In this document: positions 1 to 7,999 of the stretch, piece by piece
Position numbering within the stretch: the first letter of the stretch is position 1
How the letters are laid out: the number at the start of each line of letters is the position of its first letter
Origin: a virus
Virus record (IMG/VR): IMGVR_UViG_3300045135_003597
Location: 1 to 24,926 of that record
Length of the DNA stretch: 24,926 bases
Direction: 5' to 3' (one strand)
Made by a program: the position numbers and the translations under genes
Notes under the pieces: generated by a model
Told to the model about the DNA's origin: nothing
The model's input: the letters and a program-made list of their open reading frames with translations, nothing else
Database searches by the model: none

Positions 1-53
1 GTGCCGAGATCGAGCGCCAGAATGCAGCGCAGGTGTTCGTTGGATTGGGTCAT
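1..53 (-). CDS. RuvC-like Holliday-junction nuclease, N-terminus only (runs off left edge)
   Basis: The minus strand has a strong AGGAGG ribosome site just before an ATG at 53. The 18 visible residues, MTQSNEHLRCILALDLGT, match the first beta strand of RuvC-family resolvases, where the Asp of LALDLGT is a catalytic metal ligand. A RuvC-like protein would resolve branched recombination intermediates and fits the neighbouring RecA-like, SSB, nuclease and helicase genes. Only the first strand is visible, so another RNase H-fold protein (for example a ROK or ASKHA family member, which also opens with a DLGT motif) cannot be excluded; phage context favours RuvC. It is separated from the upstream primase gene by a repeat-rich gap that may hold its own promoter. 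Confidence 0.6.
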   Translation of the reverse strand, partial: MTQSNEHLRCILALDLG

Positions 54-238
54 CAAGACCTCCTCTTCGCTTTGGCGAGCGTGGCGAGAGGGCTGGCCGG
101 TGAAGGCTGCGGTCTCGCCAAGCCCCGAAGGGTGGTCTGGTCATGTCTATCACGGGACGAGCAGGTCGCCCGGGACTTCTTTCAATTCCTTCAACGGGGG
201 CTTTTGAAAGAAGTTGGCCCCTAAGGTGTTGATCCCTA

Positions 239-268
239 TATATAATATAACTTCTTTCAATATTTCAA
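239..268 (-). promoter_or_regulatory. Candidate promoter for the RuvC-like gene
   Basis: Reading leftward, TTGAAA (263-268) is followed after 18 bases by TATATA (239-244). Transcription would begin near 230 and give a leader of about 180 bases containing the 175-214 inverted repeat. The hexamers are fair matches, but the region is AT-rich and repeat-filled, so chance matches are likely. Confidence 0.3.
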
Positions 269-275
269 TTATTTC

Positions 276-289
276 ATGAGGTACCTCAT
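276..289. repeat. 14-bp perfect palindrome ATGAGGTACCTCAT
   Basis: A perfect palindrome in the middle of the iteron-like gap between the primase-helicase and RuvC-like genes. A second, looser dyad (GGATAC at 313-318 with GTATCC at 329-334) lies nearby. Either could be a binding site for a dimeric protein. No partner is identifiable. Confidence 0.5.
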
Positions 290-444
290 CCTTATTTTAA
301 CCGCGCGCGCGAGGATACACATATACAGGTATCCCCTTGAAAGATTGAAAGAAGTGAAGGAAGTCAAAATACCCGTTTTTACAGGCACTTGGACCCAAAC
401 TTATTTCAATTGAAGAAACCCCCGGTTTGAAGGAAGCCCCCGGA

Positions 445-2715
445 TCACGCCAGAAGCCGGTAAATCATGGCCCTCCGCCCGCCGGTGTCCCGCATGCCAG
501 TTGTGATGTCCCCGCTCTCGATCAGGGTCAGCAGGATCTCATCGCGGTCACGGGATTTCAGCCACTGTGAGGCCCGGGTGATCTCGGACTTGGTGATGCC
601 CTTGGCACCCGAGCCTCGGATGATCTCCTTCAGCCGCTTCAGATGTGCCTCGGTCTCGGTGTCCGCGACATGCCGCTCGACCGCCTCCATCGTGCGCTGC
701 GCGTAGTGCCGCACGAAACCGATGGCCCACTCCGCCGCCGAGATCTCGATCTCGGGACGGACCGGATCACGCCCAACCGCCACGATGAGGGCAAGCTTCA
801 GGGCGTTTTCACCGATGCGGGCGAGGATGGCCGTGAAGGCCGTGCCAGCGGCGGCGCGCAATTCCTCGGTCAGCTCGATGCTGAGCTGGCGGAACCGGGC
901 GCGCGCCTCCTCGGTCATGGGCACGATCATCGGGTTCACGGCGGTGTTTTGATCTGCCGTCTTGCCCGCGAGATTGCCCTTTGGGGCGCCTCCACCGGCC
1001 GCGATCAACTGCAGCCCCTGGATCAGCGCCGGCGGGGCCTGGCGGATGCCGACGGCGATATTTTCGTCGGGATAGTCCTCGTCGCTGGGCAAGATCAGGA
1101 AACGGGCCAGCGAGCCATCGACCACGTTTGCCCCCTGCAGCGCGCCCCAGAAGTGCAAGGGCGTCGTGGTGCCATAGACGCACAGGCAGGGCTGGTTGAT
1201 GTCGCGCCGCTCGTTCGTGCCGTCCCGGTTGGCGTATTCTGCCCCGAGGAAGATCCCGCCGGCCGAGGTGTAAAGTTCGGTCATGTTGTCGAGGATCTCA
1301 GTGATATGGCGTGGGCTGCGCTTGCGGTCTGCGGCGGCTGACAGGAACATGCCGAACTCGTCTATCTGGAACAGGATCGCGGGCTGACGGTGCAGCGCGG
1401 TCAAAAGTCCCGCACCAGAGGCGATCTTGTTGCCGCCAAGGTGATGGGCCAGCCCCGCCTCGAAGAAGGTCTCGTTGATGATTTCACGGGCGTGGTTCTT
1501 GCCCGACCCGCTGTCTGCGATGCCAACGACATAGACGTTCGAGCGCAGGTTGCTCTCTGTCCGGTAGTTCCGCCCCATCAGCGCGCCGATGGCGCAAAGG
1601 CTGGCACCAAGCGACAAAAGCGGCTGCGGGCGCCGGGCGGTGGTCAACATGTAATCCGTCAGATCGCCCACCAAGCCGTCAGGGATGGCCAGCGCATACG
1701 CAGGTGTGGGCGCAGAGACTGCGGTGGCAGCCGCAGCAACATCCAACCTCGCCAGCAAACCGGCCGCCGGATGGTCTCCACCATCGGGCAGACTGCCGTC
1801 CAAGCGGAGATCAGGTTCAGGCTGCCAGCCGCGTTCAATGGCGAGATGGTAGATCGTGCCAGCCCCGATCCGGTCGGGCTTGAAGCTGGCCCAGGCCTTC
1901 ATCGTGGTCGCGGGCACATCCTTGGCCGCCTGCGCTGACCAGTCAGCAAAGAGATCAGCCCCGGCCTCGCCAAGCGCACCTTTCAGGGCCATGCCGACAC
2001 GCATCCAGCTGTCGTAGTCCAGCTCCGCGTTTGGCAGCCATGCGAGCGCGGCCTCTATCGCGGGTAAGGTTCCGATCTGACTGTGGATGCGCTCGACATC
2101 CCCCGCAGCTGCAACGGCAGAGAGTCCACGCTGGCGCAGCACTTCTGGCAGCAAAGCGTAAGCCTCGTCGAGAAAAGCGGTGGCAGCTTCCGCAGTAATT
2201 TCGGGCAAGTCGGTGATGTCGAGGTCCGCCAGCCCCTCCTCAGGCCAGGCATAGGGCGCGCCAGTGTCGGGGTGGATGGCATAGGCAACGAACTGTTGCC
2301 CAAGACAAAGCACCTCCAGCGGATGGCGCTTGATGCCCCGGAATGGCTCCGCCGTGCGATAGACCAACATCCGTTTCGGGGGCCGGCCGATGCGCAGGGC
2401 GGGCGTATCGCCGAGGCGGGAGCGCGCCAGTTGCTCGATCCGCAGCGCCAAATCAGCATCGTCTTTGATGTCGATATCGACCGCCGCGACAGCACCGCCC
2501 ACGATCCCGATGCCGCAATCGGGCCAAGACGACCAAGTGGCCACCTCGACCTCGGTAGTGCCACGCTCAGCATGGCGGTTCCATTCCGGATAGTCCGCCC
2601 AAGCCCCGCGCTGGAAGCGGCCAGGCTTCTTCGTGCCCGGGCCGATCGGCAGGATGGCATAGCCATTGGTCACAAGCCGCGCGCCGAAGCGCGCCATGAA
2701 GGATGTGTTGGTCAT
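445..2715 (-). CDS. Phage primase-helicase (PrimPol domain, PriCT-2, DUF3987-like ATPase)
   Basis: A 756-residue replicative protein that probably primes and unwinds the element's DNA. Residues 1-175 look like a bifunctional primase/polymerase domain of the archaeo-eukaryotic primase type: the DxD acidic pair is VDID at 79-82, and the FVAYAIHPDTG segment supplies His148. Residues about 213-297 resemble PriCT-2. The C-terminal half is a DUF3987-type P-loop ATPase with Walker A GIADSGSGK (398-406) and Walker B ILFQIDEFG (447-455). The ATG at 2715 is chosen over upstream starts because it has GAGGTG upstream, overlaps the DUF6511 stop as ATGA, and begins the conserved domain. It is the last gene of the long coupled leftward run before the repeat-rich gap. 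Confidence 0.85.
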   Translation of the reverse strand: MTNTSFMARFGARLVTNGYAILPIGPGTKKPGRFQRGAWADYPEWNRHAERGTTEVEVATWSSWPDCGIGIVGGAVAAVDIDIKDDADLALRIEQLARSRLGDTPALRIGRPPKRMLVYRTAEPFRGIKRHPLEVLCLGQQFVAYAIHPDTGAPYAWPEEGLADLDITDLPEITAEAATAFLDEAYALLPEVLRQRGLSAVAAAGDVERIHSQIGTLPAIEAALAWLPNAELDYDSWMRVGMALKGALGEAGADLFADWSAQAAKDVPATTMKAWASFKPDRIGAGTIYHLAIERGWQPEPDLRLDGSLPDGGDHPAAGLLARLDVAAAATAVSAPTPAYALAIPDGLVGDLTDYMLTTARRPQPLLSLGASLCAIGALMGRNYRTESNLRSNVYVVGIADSGSGKNHAREIINETFFEAGLAHHLGGNKIASGAGLLTALHRQPAILFQIDEFGMFLSAAADRKRSPRHITEILDNMTELYTSAGGIFLGAEYANRDGTNERRDINQPCLCVYGTTTPLHFWGALQGANVVDGSLARFLILPSDEDYPDENIAVGIRQAPPALIQGLQLIAAGGGAPKGNLAGKTADQNTAVNPMIVPMTEEARARFRQLSIELTEELRAAAGTAFTAILARIGENALKLALIVAVGRDPVRPEIEISAAEWAIGFVRHYAQRTMEAVERHVADTETEAHLKRLKEIIRGSGAKGITKSEITRASQWLKSRDRDEILLTLIESGDITTGMRDTGGRRAMIYRLLA

Positions 2716-3101
2716 CAGAAAGGCACCTCGGGGGTCATGGCGTCGAGACGCGTGCGGTCCTGGCCCGCCAGCTCGCGCAAGTGGTCGCAATATCCGGTGA
2801 CAACCGCGTCGATGAAGCGGTCCCACTCGGTCTCGGTCAGGGTGGCGAGATCCGATTTGCCGATGCTTTCGAGATACTCGCCGCCCATCTGGCCGCCGAC
2901 GGTCATCGCCTGCATCTCATTCGGGGTGGGATCGATCATGCCCGTCCTCCTGTGACAGATGTCTTGGCAGGTGCGACTGCAGAGGTGCTTGCGGCTGGTG
3001 TCGCGCCGCGGGTCGGCGAGCCGATAGTGTGGGTTGAACCAGCCAAACCCACGAGGTTGCCGGTGGCAAACGGCGCAGAGGCCGGGGGAACTTTGGCGCA
3101 T
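2715..3101 (-). CDS. DUF6511-like zinc-binding phage protein
   Basis: A 128-residue protein with an N-terminal cysteine cluster (CAVC at 9-12 and CSRTCQ near 41-46) around an FGWFNP motif, then a helical C-terminal half. This resembles DUF6511 proteins of alphaproteobacterial phages, whose function is unknown; the cysteines suggest a small zinc-binding fold. Its first 55 codons lie out of frame inside the 3' end of the helicase gene (overlap 2936-3101), and its stop overlaps the primase ATG (ATGA), so translation is probably coupled on both sides. The start is supported by the cysteine motif lying wholly within the overlap; a start at 2939 or later would lose it. Family assignment is from memory of the motif pattern. 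Confidence 0.65.
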   Translation of the reverse strand: MRQSSPGLCAVCHRQPRGFGWFNPHYRLADPRRDTSRKHLCSRTCQDICHRRTGMIDPTPNEMQAMTVGGQMGGEYLESIGKSDLATLTETEWDRFIDAVVTGYCDHLRELAGQDRTRLDAMTPEVPF

Positions 3102-4672
3102 GGGTCAAACCTGTAGCCGGAAACCTCGACATAACGGCCCGCGGGGCGGACCGAGATCGCACTGGGGCGCATAAGCTCTTGGGCCTGCAAAATGGCCTCA
3201 TCCACGCTGAGCGGCACCGGACAGCCGGGCGCGCGCTTGCGCCACCATTCCGACGCCTTCTGGCGTGCATAGCCCTGATGCTCGATGCAGACCCATTCGC
3301 TGTAGGACTTCAGCCCGCAGCTATAGGTGACCTTGAGCGAGGGCTGCCCGCCCAGCTTGTCGTGGCGGCTATAGGACACACCGTGGACCGGCAGCCATTG
3401 GACCTTTGGCGACAGGACGGGAAGTGTGGCCGCCGTGGGGGCGATTTTGACCTCCCGGGCCGGAAAGACGTAACCGCAGTCCGGGCATTCCGTAGCCGAC
3501 AGTGCAATGATGCTGTCGCATTCCGGGCAGAGCTTGGTCGGGGACTCGCCGCTACCGGGCTCACCGGGTCGCCGGGGCCGCACCAGATCGATCGGCCCGT
3601 GGCGGCGGACATTGCCGGCAAAATCGAGTACGAGGCAGTTTTCTTTGTCCGGTGCGAGACGCGTCCCACGGCCCACCATCTGCACATAGAGCCCTGCGGA
3701 TTTGGTGGGGCGCAGGAGCGCGATCAGATCGACGGCCGGGGCGTTGAAGCCGGTGGTCAGCACGCCCATCGAGGCCAGCGCACGGATTTCGCCGCGCTTG
3801 AAGGCGGCAATGATCGCGTCCCGCTCCTCCTCCGGCGTATCCCCGAAGATGGTACGGCAGATGATCCCCTGCCGCCCGAATTCCTCGGCCACATGACGCG
3901 CGTGCTCAACGCCCGAACAGAAAGCCAGCCAAGATTTCCGGTCGCGGCTATGCGCGATGATCTCGGTGACTGCGGCCCGCGTGATGCCCTCCTTGTCTAC
4001 CGCAGCCGCCAGATCGCGCTGGATGAAGTCGCCGGCGCGGGTGCCGACCTTCGAGACATCGAGCCGCGTGGCAGGCTGTTTCGACACGAGCGGGCTCAGA
4101 TAGCCAGCGTCGATCAGATCGCGGACCGGGGCCTCATAGGCGATGTCGGTGAAGAGCGCGTTCTTACCCTCGTGCAACATGCCGCTATCGACCCGGAATG
4201 GTGTCGCGGTCAGGCCAATCACCTTGAGTGCCGGATTAATGCGGGTCAGACTATCCAGAAACCGGCGGTACATCGTGCTGGAATTGCCAGGGATGAGATG
4301 GGCCTCATCGATCAGCACGAGATCCGTGTGGCCGATTTCCTGCGCGCGGCGGTGGATAGACTGGATGCCTGCGAAAAGGATCCGGGCCTGTGCCTCGCGC
4401 TTGCCGAGGCCCGCCGAGTAGATGCCCGCTGGCGCATCAGGCCAGAGGCCGATCATCTCGGCATGGTTCTGGGCGATCAACTCTCGCACATGGGTCACGA
4501 TCAGGATGCGCTGGTCGGGCCAAGCCTTCAGCACGCCCTCGATGAAGGCTGCCATGACGAGGGACTTGCCCCCGGCGGTCGGGATAACCACCAGCGGGTT
4601 GCCTTTGTTCTTCTGGAAATAGCCGTAGATCGCGGTGATCGCGGCCTGTTGATAGGGGCGCAGGGTCAGCAT
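2936..4672 (-). CDS. Phage SF2 DEAH-box helicase with zinc ribbon
   Basis: A 578-residue superfamily 2 helicase (phage DEAD/DEAH-box, UvsW/RecG-like role possible). Visible motifs are Walker A PTAGGKS (31-37), DEAH (122-125), TATP (155-158) and motif VI QMVGRGTR (331-338). After the helicase core, a four-cysteine zinc ribbon (Cys382, 385, 396, 399) is followed by a region near 440-500 that may bind DNA. The last 55 residues are rich in Ala, Thr and Pro and are encoded in the stretch shared out of frame with the DUF6511 gene. The ATG at 4672 overlaps the 3' end of the nuclease gene by a few bases. It probably remodels forks or recombination intermediates with the nuclease and annealing proteins next to it. 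Confidence 0.85.
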   Translation of the reverse strand: MLTLRPYQQAAITAIYGYFQKNKGNPLVVIPTAGGKSLVMAAFIEGVLKAWPDQRILIVTHVRELIAQNHAEMIGLWPDAPAGIYSAGLGKREAQARILFAGIQSIHRRAQEIGHTDLVLIDEAHLIPGNSSTMYRRFLDSLTRINPALKVIGLTATPFRVDSGMLHEGKNALFTDIAYEAPVRDLIDAGYLSPLVSKQPATRLDVSKVGTRAGDFIQRDLAAAVDKEGITRAAVTEIIAHSRDRKSWLAFCSGVEHARHVAEEFGRQGIICRTIFGDTPEEERDAIIAAFKRGEIRALASMGVLTTGFNAPAVDLIALLRPTKSAGLYVQMVGRGTRLAPDKENCLVLDFAGNVRRHGPIDLVRPRRPGEPGSGESPTKLCPECDSIIALSATECPDCGYVFPAREVKIAPTAATLPVLSPKVQWLPVHGVSYSRHDKLGGQPSLKVTYSCGLKSYSEWVCIEHQGYARQKASEWWRKRAPGCPVPLSVDEAILQAQELMRPSAISVRPAGRYVEVSGYRFDPCAKVPPASAPFATGNLVGLAGSTHTIGSPTRGATPAASTSAVAPAKTSVTGGRA

Positions 4673-5610
4673 GGCGCAGCCTCCGTTGTGCGGGCGTCGT
4701 TTGCCCAGGTCGAGCCATCGGCCATGCGGTAGGTGACGACATCGTCGCCCGCGTCGATGACATCGCCCGGAACGAGATCGGGGATGAAGAGATGGCGGAT
4801 GCAGGCCGCACGCTGCTCGGCGGGCGCAAGCATCCGGTCATGACGGGCACAGTGCCAACCGCCTTCAATTGGGGTGGAATGCAAACAGGATCGGCACGTC
4901 ACAGCCGCCCCACCCCCCTCATGGCAGGCGCCATGGTGATCGCAGAACCGGCATTCAAACCAGGCCGGGTCCGCGCTGATCCGCGCGGGCGGATGTTGGG
5001 CGAAGATGATGCGCCCGGCCTTCTCCAGCAGGCGCTCGGCCATGGCGCTGTCGGCCTCGATGCGCTCGATATGAAGCGCGTCGGTGTCTTTGCAGACCGC
5101 CACATACATCGCGCGGGTGATCCCCGTCAGATGCATGTAGATCAGCATCTGTGCGGCGTGCTGGGGCTTGGCCTGCACGACGCCCTTGGCAGTCAGCTCA
5201 GAGAAGCTCTTGACCCCATGGGTCTTGAACTCCAGCACATGCCAGGTCTTGGGCGCCTCCAAGAGCCCAAGGGCAACGCCATCGAGCGAGCCGCCAAAGT
5301 GCCCGCCATGGGCCTCGACACGGAACTGTCGGCCAGTTTCCGGATCGACCTCTAGCACCGTGGCACCAGTGGCGCGCAGATTGCGCACGAGGCGATCCTC
5401 TTCCAGCTGGCCGGTCTCAAAGAGGCGCAGCAGGCGACCAGAATGGCGCGCGGGCGTGACCCAGCGGAAATCATACCAGAGCGCCCGGGCGCAGGACTTG
5501 CCGATGATCGAGGCGCCGAGGTGATCGCGGAACCCATCGCCCTGGCAGGCCTCATAATCAGCATAGATCGCCGTCAGCGTCGGCGTGGGGGCTTCGGGAA
5601 GCTCTGCCAT
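4666..5610 (-). CDS. Cas4/RecB-like PD-(D/E)XK nuclease
   Basis: A 314-residue exonuclease-type protein. The core is GSLDG (Asp110), EFKTH (Glu127 and Lys129) and the QAKPQHAAQ helix (Gln150/154), the usual PD-(D/E)XK signature of RecB/Cas4 nucleases. Cys40 together with Cys220, Cys223 and Cys229 is arranged as in Cas4/AddB-type iron-sulfur nucleases. A second cluster (Cys239, Cys242, Cys254) sits in a C-terminal extension and may bind zinc. The start could be GTG 5613 or ATG 5610; the ATG is preferred because it shares one base with the upstream stop (TGATG). It lies between an unknown small gene and the helicase, and likely resects DNA ends for the annealing ATPase. Confidence 0.8.
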   Translation of the reverse strand: MAELPEAPTPTLTAIYADYEACQGDGFRDHLGASIIGKSCARALWYDFRWVTPARHSGRLLRLFETGQLEEDRLVRNLRATGATVLEVDPETGRQFRVEAHGGHFGGSLDGVALGLLEAPKTWHVLEFKTHGVKSFSELTAKGVVQAKPQHAAQMLIYMHLTGITRAMYVAVCKDTDALHIERIEADSAMAERLLEKAGRIIFAQHPPARISADPAWFECRFCDHHGACHEGGGAAVTCRSCLHSTPIEGGWHCARHDRMLAPAEQRAACIRHLFIPDLVPGDVIDAGDDVVTYRMADGSTWANDARTTEAAPC

Positions 5611-5972
5611 CACAGACCCTCCCGTTCGCTGCGGGCCTGCGCCTCGGTCAGAATGTCGGTCCAGGTCTCGGGGTCATGGCGTTCGCGCAGGATGCCGATC
5701 AGCGCGTCCTTGAGTTTTTCGCGGCGACGACGGCCGGTGCCTTGGGCCAGCAGTTCCGCCCGTTCGCGGCTCAGATGCCGAAGCGCCGTGCGCGCCCGGT
5801 GGAACCAGTCCGGATCGATCGGCCTCGCCCCGCGTTGGCGGGCCAGATCGGCCGTCGCGATCTGCGTGCGGATCTTGGCGATGGCATCGTCGAGTTCGAT
5901 CAGCCGCCGCTGGTCTTCAGGCAAGCCGGGGCTGTTCACGGCCACAGGGGCCGCGTTGGTCATGTCAGTCAT
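5610..5972 (-). CDS. Unknown phage protein, helical, basic
   Basis: A 120-residue protein I do not recognise. It is predicted mostly alpha-helical, with heptad-like stretches around residues 18-45 and a basic run GRRRREKLKD near 80-90, followed by a helix ending in EREGL. The ATG at 5972 has GAGGAAA about 7 bases upstream; an in-frame ATG three codons later is possible. Its stop overlaps the start of the Cas4-like nuclease, so it is likely made with it and could be a small accessory of the recombination module. No domain supports a specific role. Confidence 0.7.
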   Translation of the reverse strand: MTDMTNAAPVAVNSPGLPEDQRRLIELDDAIAKIRTQIATADLARQRGARPIDPDWFHRARTALRHLSRERAELLAQGTGRRRREKLKDALIGILRERHDPETWTDILTEAQARSEREGL

Positions 5973-6036
5973 GGGAATTTCCTCAGATGGGGTGATGCGC
6001 TGCCCCGTCAGTCAAGGCGCAGGGCAGCGCGAAGGC

Positions 6037-6537
6037 TCAGCCCTTCTTGTTCCAGGGCGCTGAGGCCATTTTCGGCGGCACCGAAGAACCGGCCGGGTCA
6101 GACACGGGCTTCGCCGGACGGGCGGCTGGGGCCGAACCACGCTCGGGCGGCAGATAGGCAATCGCGTTGCTCTCGCCGTAGCCGTTCTTCGGCGGCCGTA
6201 TCTTCACCTGGATCGTCATCGGGATCAGGTGCAGTTCTTCGCTGTCGCTGACATGCATCCGGCCCGTGGCATGGCAGATGGCCGACAGCGTGCGCTGTGC
6301 GATCTCCACCGTGGTCGGGTTCGGGTTCACCAGGTTCAGCTGGTCGAAGATCTTCCGGCCTTTCTGCTCCCCTTCGAGAATATCGATCATCAGCCATAGA
6401 AACTGGCCCATGCCGTTCTTAGTAACGCGCATCTCGCTTTCCACGATCTGGGCGCGGTATTTGCCTGCGGGCAGAAGCTCGTAGGCGGTGGTGGGTTCGA
6501 CGCTGGTCGCGTCAAAAGAGGTGTCGAAACGTGCCAT
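6037..6537 (-). CDS. DUF669 phage single-stranded DNA-binding-like protein
   Basis: A 166-residue DUF669 protein, a family seen in phage replication modules and thought to act like single-stranded DNA-binding protein. It shows the typical opening (ARFDTSFDA, then LPAGKYRAQI), the W-L-x-I-D-I-L-E-G-E-x-K-G-R-K-x-F-D-x-L-N-L strand pair at about 48-69, and a Pro/Ala-rich flexible tail ending in APWNKKG. A GAAAGGAT ribosome site precedes the ATG. It sits directly downstream of the Sak4-like ATPase gene, the pairing expected if the ATPase anneals strands covered by this protein. Confidence 0.8.
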   Translation of the reverse strand: MARFDTSFDATSVEPTTAYELLPAGKYRAQIVESEMRVTKNGMGQFLWLMIDILEGEQKGRKIFDQLNLVNPNPTTVEIAQRTLSAICHATGRMHVSDSEELHLIPMTIQVKIRPPKNGYGESNAIAYLPPERGSAPAARPAKPVSDPAGSSVPPKMASAPWNKKG

Positions 6538-6558
6538 GGTTTTATCCTTTCAAGGCAA

Positions 6559-7305
6559 TCATTCAGGTTGGGGCATGGCTGCGAGGAACTCCGACCACTC
6601 GAGCGGCAGGGTGTCCGGCAGGCCGTAACGGTTCTTGGCGAGGAAGGCGGGGCGCTCTTCGGTGTGCATGACGCGGGCACCGGACCCGAGCGCCCGGGTT
6701 ACCTTCTTGTTGAAGCCGACATCGGATTTGGCGACCGAGATCTGGTAGTTGGCGAAGAGCACGACATCTGAGTGTTCCTGCAACAGCGCCGAGGCGCGGG
6801 TCTGCAGCTTAATCACATAGCGGTCGTAGGGCTCGTGCTCGGGGCTGTCGAAACGCTTGATGTCGGTATGGGCGATCTGGATGACCACCATGCCTTTCTG
6901 ATCCCGAAGCGCGTTCAGCTTGTCGAGATATTCCCGCCAGACATTCAGCGCTTCCGCAAAGCCCTTGCCAAAGCCCGGCGCCTCGATGGACGCCCAGCCG
7001 TTACGCTTACAGGTCTCAGCCCAAATGAGTGGCTCCAGCCAATCGATACTGTCGATCACAACGGTGCCAAAATCGTGGTCCTCGGTCAGCAGTGCATCGA
7101 GGGCTTCAGCCACCTCCGTGTAGCTCGTCGCCAGCGGAAAATGCGGCACTTGAAGCTTGCCGAGGCCATCCTCGGTCATGATGAACACCGGCCGATCCGC
7201 AGCGGCGGCAAAGGTGGATTTGCCCACCCCGGCCACGCCGTGGATCAGAATGCGCGGTGGCGTCAGCGCCGATGTGGTGCGAAGGGATGCGAGGGAAATC
7301 GCCAT
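6559..7305 (-). CDS. RecA-like phage ATPase, Sak4/AAA_24 type
   Basis: A 248-residue P-loop ATPase. Walker A is GVAGVGKS (23-30) and Walker B is TVVIDSID (81-88). The short RecA-like core with a QIAHTD strand (motif near 143-148) and no LexA-stimulating loops resembles the phage nucleotide-binding AAA_24/Sak4 group, which promotes single-strand annealing with an SSB partner. The ATG at 7305 overlaps the upstream stop as ATGA. Its neighbours, DUF669 and a Cas4-like nuclease, support a role in recombination-dependent replication or repair of the element. Distinguishing Sak4 from other RecA-fold phage ATPases would need a profile search. Confidence 0.75.
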   Translation of the reverse strand: MAISLASLRTTSALTPPRILIHGVAGVGKSTFAAAADRPVFIMTEDGLGKLQVPHFPLATSYTEVAEALDALLTEDHDFGTVVIDSIDWLEPLIWAETCKRNGWASIEAPGFGKGFAEALNVWREYLDKLNALRDQKGMVVIQIAHTDIKRFDSPEHEPYDRYVIKLQTRASALLQEHSDVVLFANYQISVAKSDVGFNKKVTRALGSGARVMHTEERPAFLAKNRYGLPDTLPLEWSEFLAAMPQPE

Positions 7306-7508
7306 CAGAACTCTCCCATGTCAGGTTTGTCGTTGGAAATCGTCGCCGGGATGGGTGCCACTTCGCCGGTGACAGCCGCGTAGAGCGCATCGAGCCGGTC
7401 GGCTTCGGCGAGGTGTTCGAGGGCCTGACGCCGCATAGCGCGCCGCATTTCATCGATCCGTGTGAGATCGGTCGTCGGATTGCGAGAGTTTTGAGAAAGC
7501 GTGGTCAT
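7305..7508 (-). CDS. Small unknown phage protein (67 aa)
   Basis: A 67-residue helical protein of unknown function, with an RRAMRRQALEHLAEADRLDAL helix-rich centre. The ATG at 7508 is preferred over a longer upstream start because it overlaps the stop of the preceding gene as ATGA, the arrangement used throughout this operon; its own stop overlaps the Sak4-like start in the same way. Cysteine-containing codons upstream of this ATG belong to the preceding gene's reading region and are not expected to be translated in this frame. Confidence 0.6.
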   Translation of the reverse strand: MTTLSQNSRNPTTDLTRIDEMRRAMRRQALEHLAEADRLDALYAAVTGEVAPIPATISNDKPDMGEF

Positions 7509-7999
7509 TGCACAGCCTCCCCAACGAGCGCAGTACCGCCCTTGGCCAGAATGGCATCTAGACAATCACCGAAGCTCCAGCCCGGGTTTTCCTCCCAAAA
7601 CTGATCGGCCTGCCGCAGGGCGTTGCGCCATTCCCGCAGCGCATGTTGGTCATTGGCAATCTGGACCCGGCGGATGGCGATCGCACGTTCAAATTCGGCG
7701 CGGGACAATTGGCGCGTGGCCACCAGCGTCGTTCCGTCAATATCCATGGCCACCGCAGCCGGGAGTTGGAACGGTAAAGCCGCTTGGTCCGGCGCCGAAG
7801 ACTGCTCGGCCTTGAGCTTGAGGCGGCGGGCACGGGTGTCGATCCGCGCGACAACACCATCGATACCAGCGAGATACTGTCCATCCGCATCGATATCGTC
7901 CCAGCGGTTTACCGCAGCTTGCCGCTTGTTGATCGCGCGCCCCGCGATCACTTCGCCGACGATCTCGCCGACAACATCATTCAGTCGCATATGTCCCAT
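7505..7999 (-). CDS. Unknown phage early protein (164 aa)
   Basis: A 164-residue protein I do not recognise. The N-terminal 45 residues (RLNDVVGEIVGEVIAGRAINKRQAAVNRWDDIDADG) look like a short helical dimerisation segment, and the C-terminal half is helical with Trp-rich NPGWSFGDCLDAIL. The ATG at 7999 has a textbook AGGAGG six bases upstream and overlaps the end of the preceding gene by 23 bases; longer in-frame starts lack a ribosome site. Its stop overlaps the next gene's ATG. Role unknown; position in the early operon suggests a DNA-metabolism accessory. Confidence 0.65.
   Translation of the reverse strand: MGHMRLNDVVGEIVGEVIAGRAINKRQAAVNRWDDIDADGQYLAGIDGVVARIDTRARRLKLKAEQSSAPDQAALPFQLPAAVAMDIDGTTLVATRQLSRAEFERAIAIRRVQIANDQHALREWRNALRQADQFWEENPGWSFGDCLDAILAKGGTALVGEAVQ

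Larger units (their letters stand above)
175..436. repeat. Cluster of degenerate TTGAAAGAAG / CTTCTTTCAA repeats (iteron-like)
   Basis: In the only large gap of the leftward operon, a decamer recurs in both orientations. Exact copies are CTTCTTTCAA at 176-185 and 251-260, and its complement TTGAAAGAAG at 204-213 and 345-354. Degenerate copies lie near 186-194, 261-268, 337-344, 355-363, 401-410, 410-417 and 427-436. The copies at 175-185 and 204-214 form an 11-bp inverted repeat. The surroundings are AT-rich in an otherwise GC-rich element. Iteron arrays next to primase/helicase genes often mark replication origins; a multi-site operator or mRNA leader structure is the alternative. The repeat is seen; the function is inferred. 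Confidence 0.7.

Noticed and set aside
1-224. Two rightward open frames of 63-68 codons
   Set aside because: They are antisense to the RuvC-like start and its strong ribosome site, have no ribosome site of their own and low-complexity composition.
643-1341. Long rightward open frames across the primase, helicase and other leftward genes
   Set aside because: They are the third-base shadows of GC-rich genes on the other strand, with no domains or ribosome sites.
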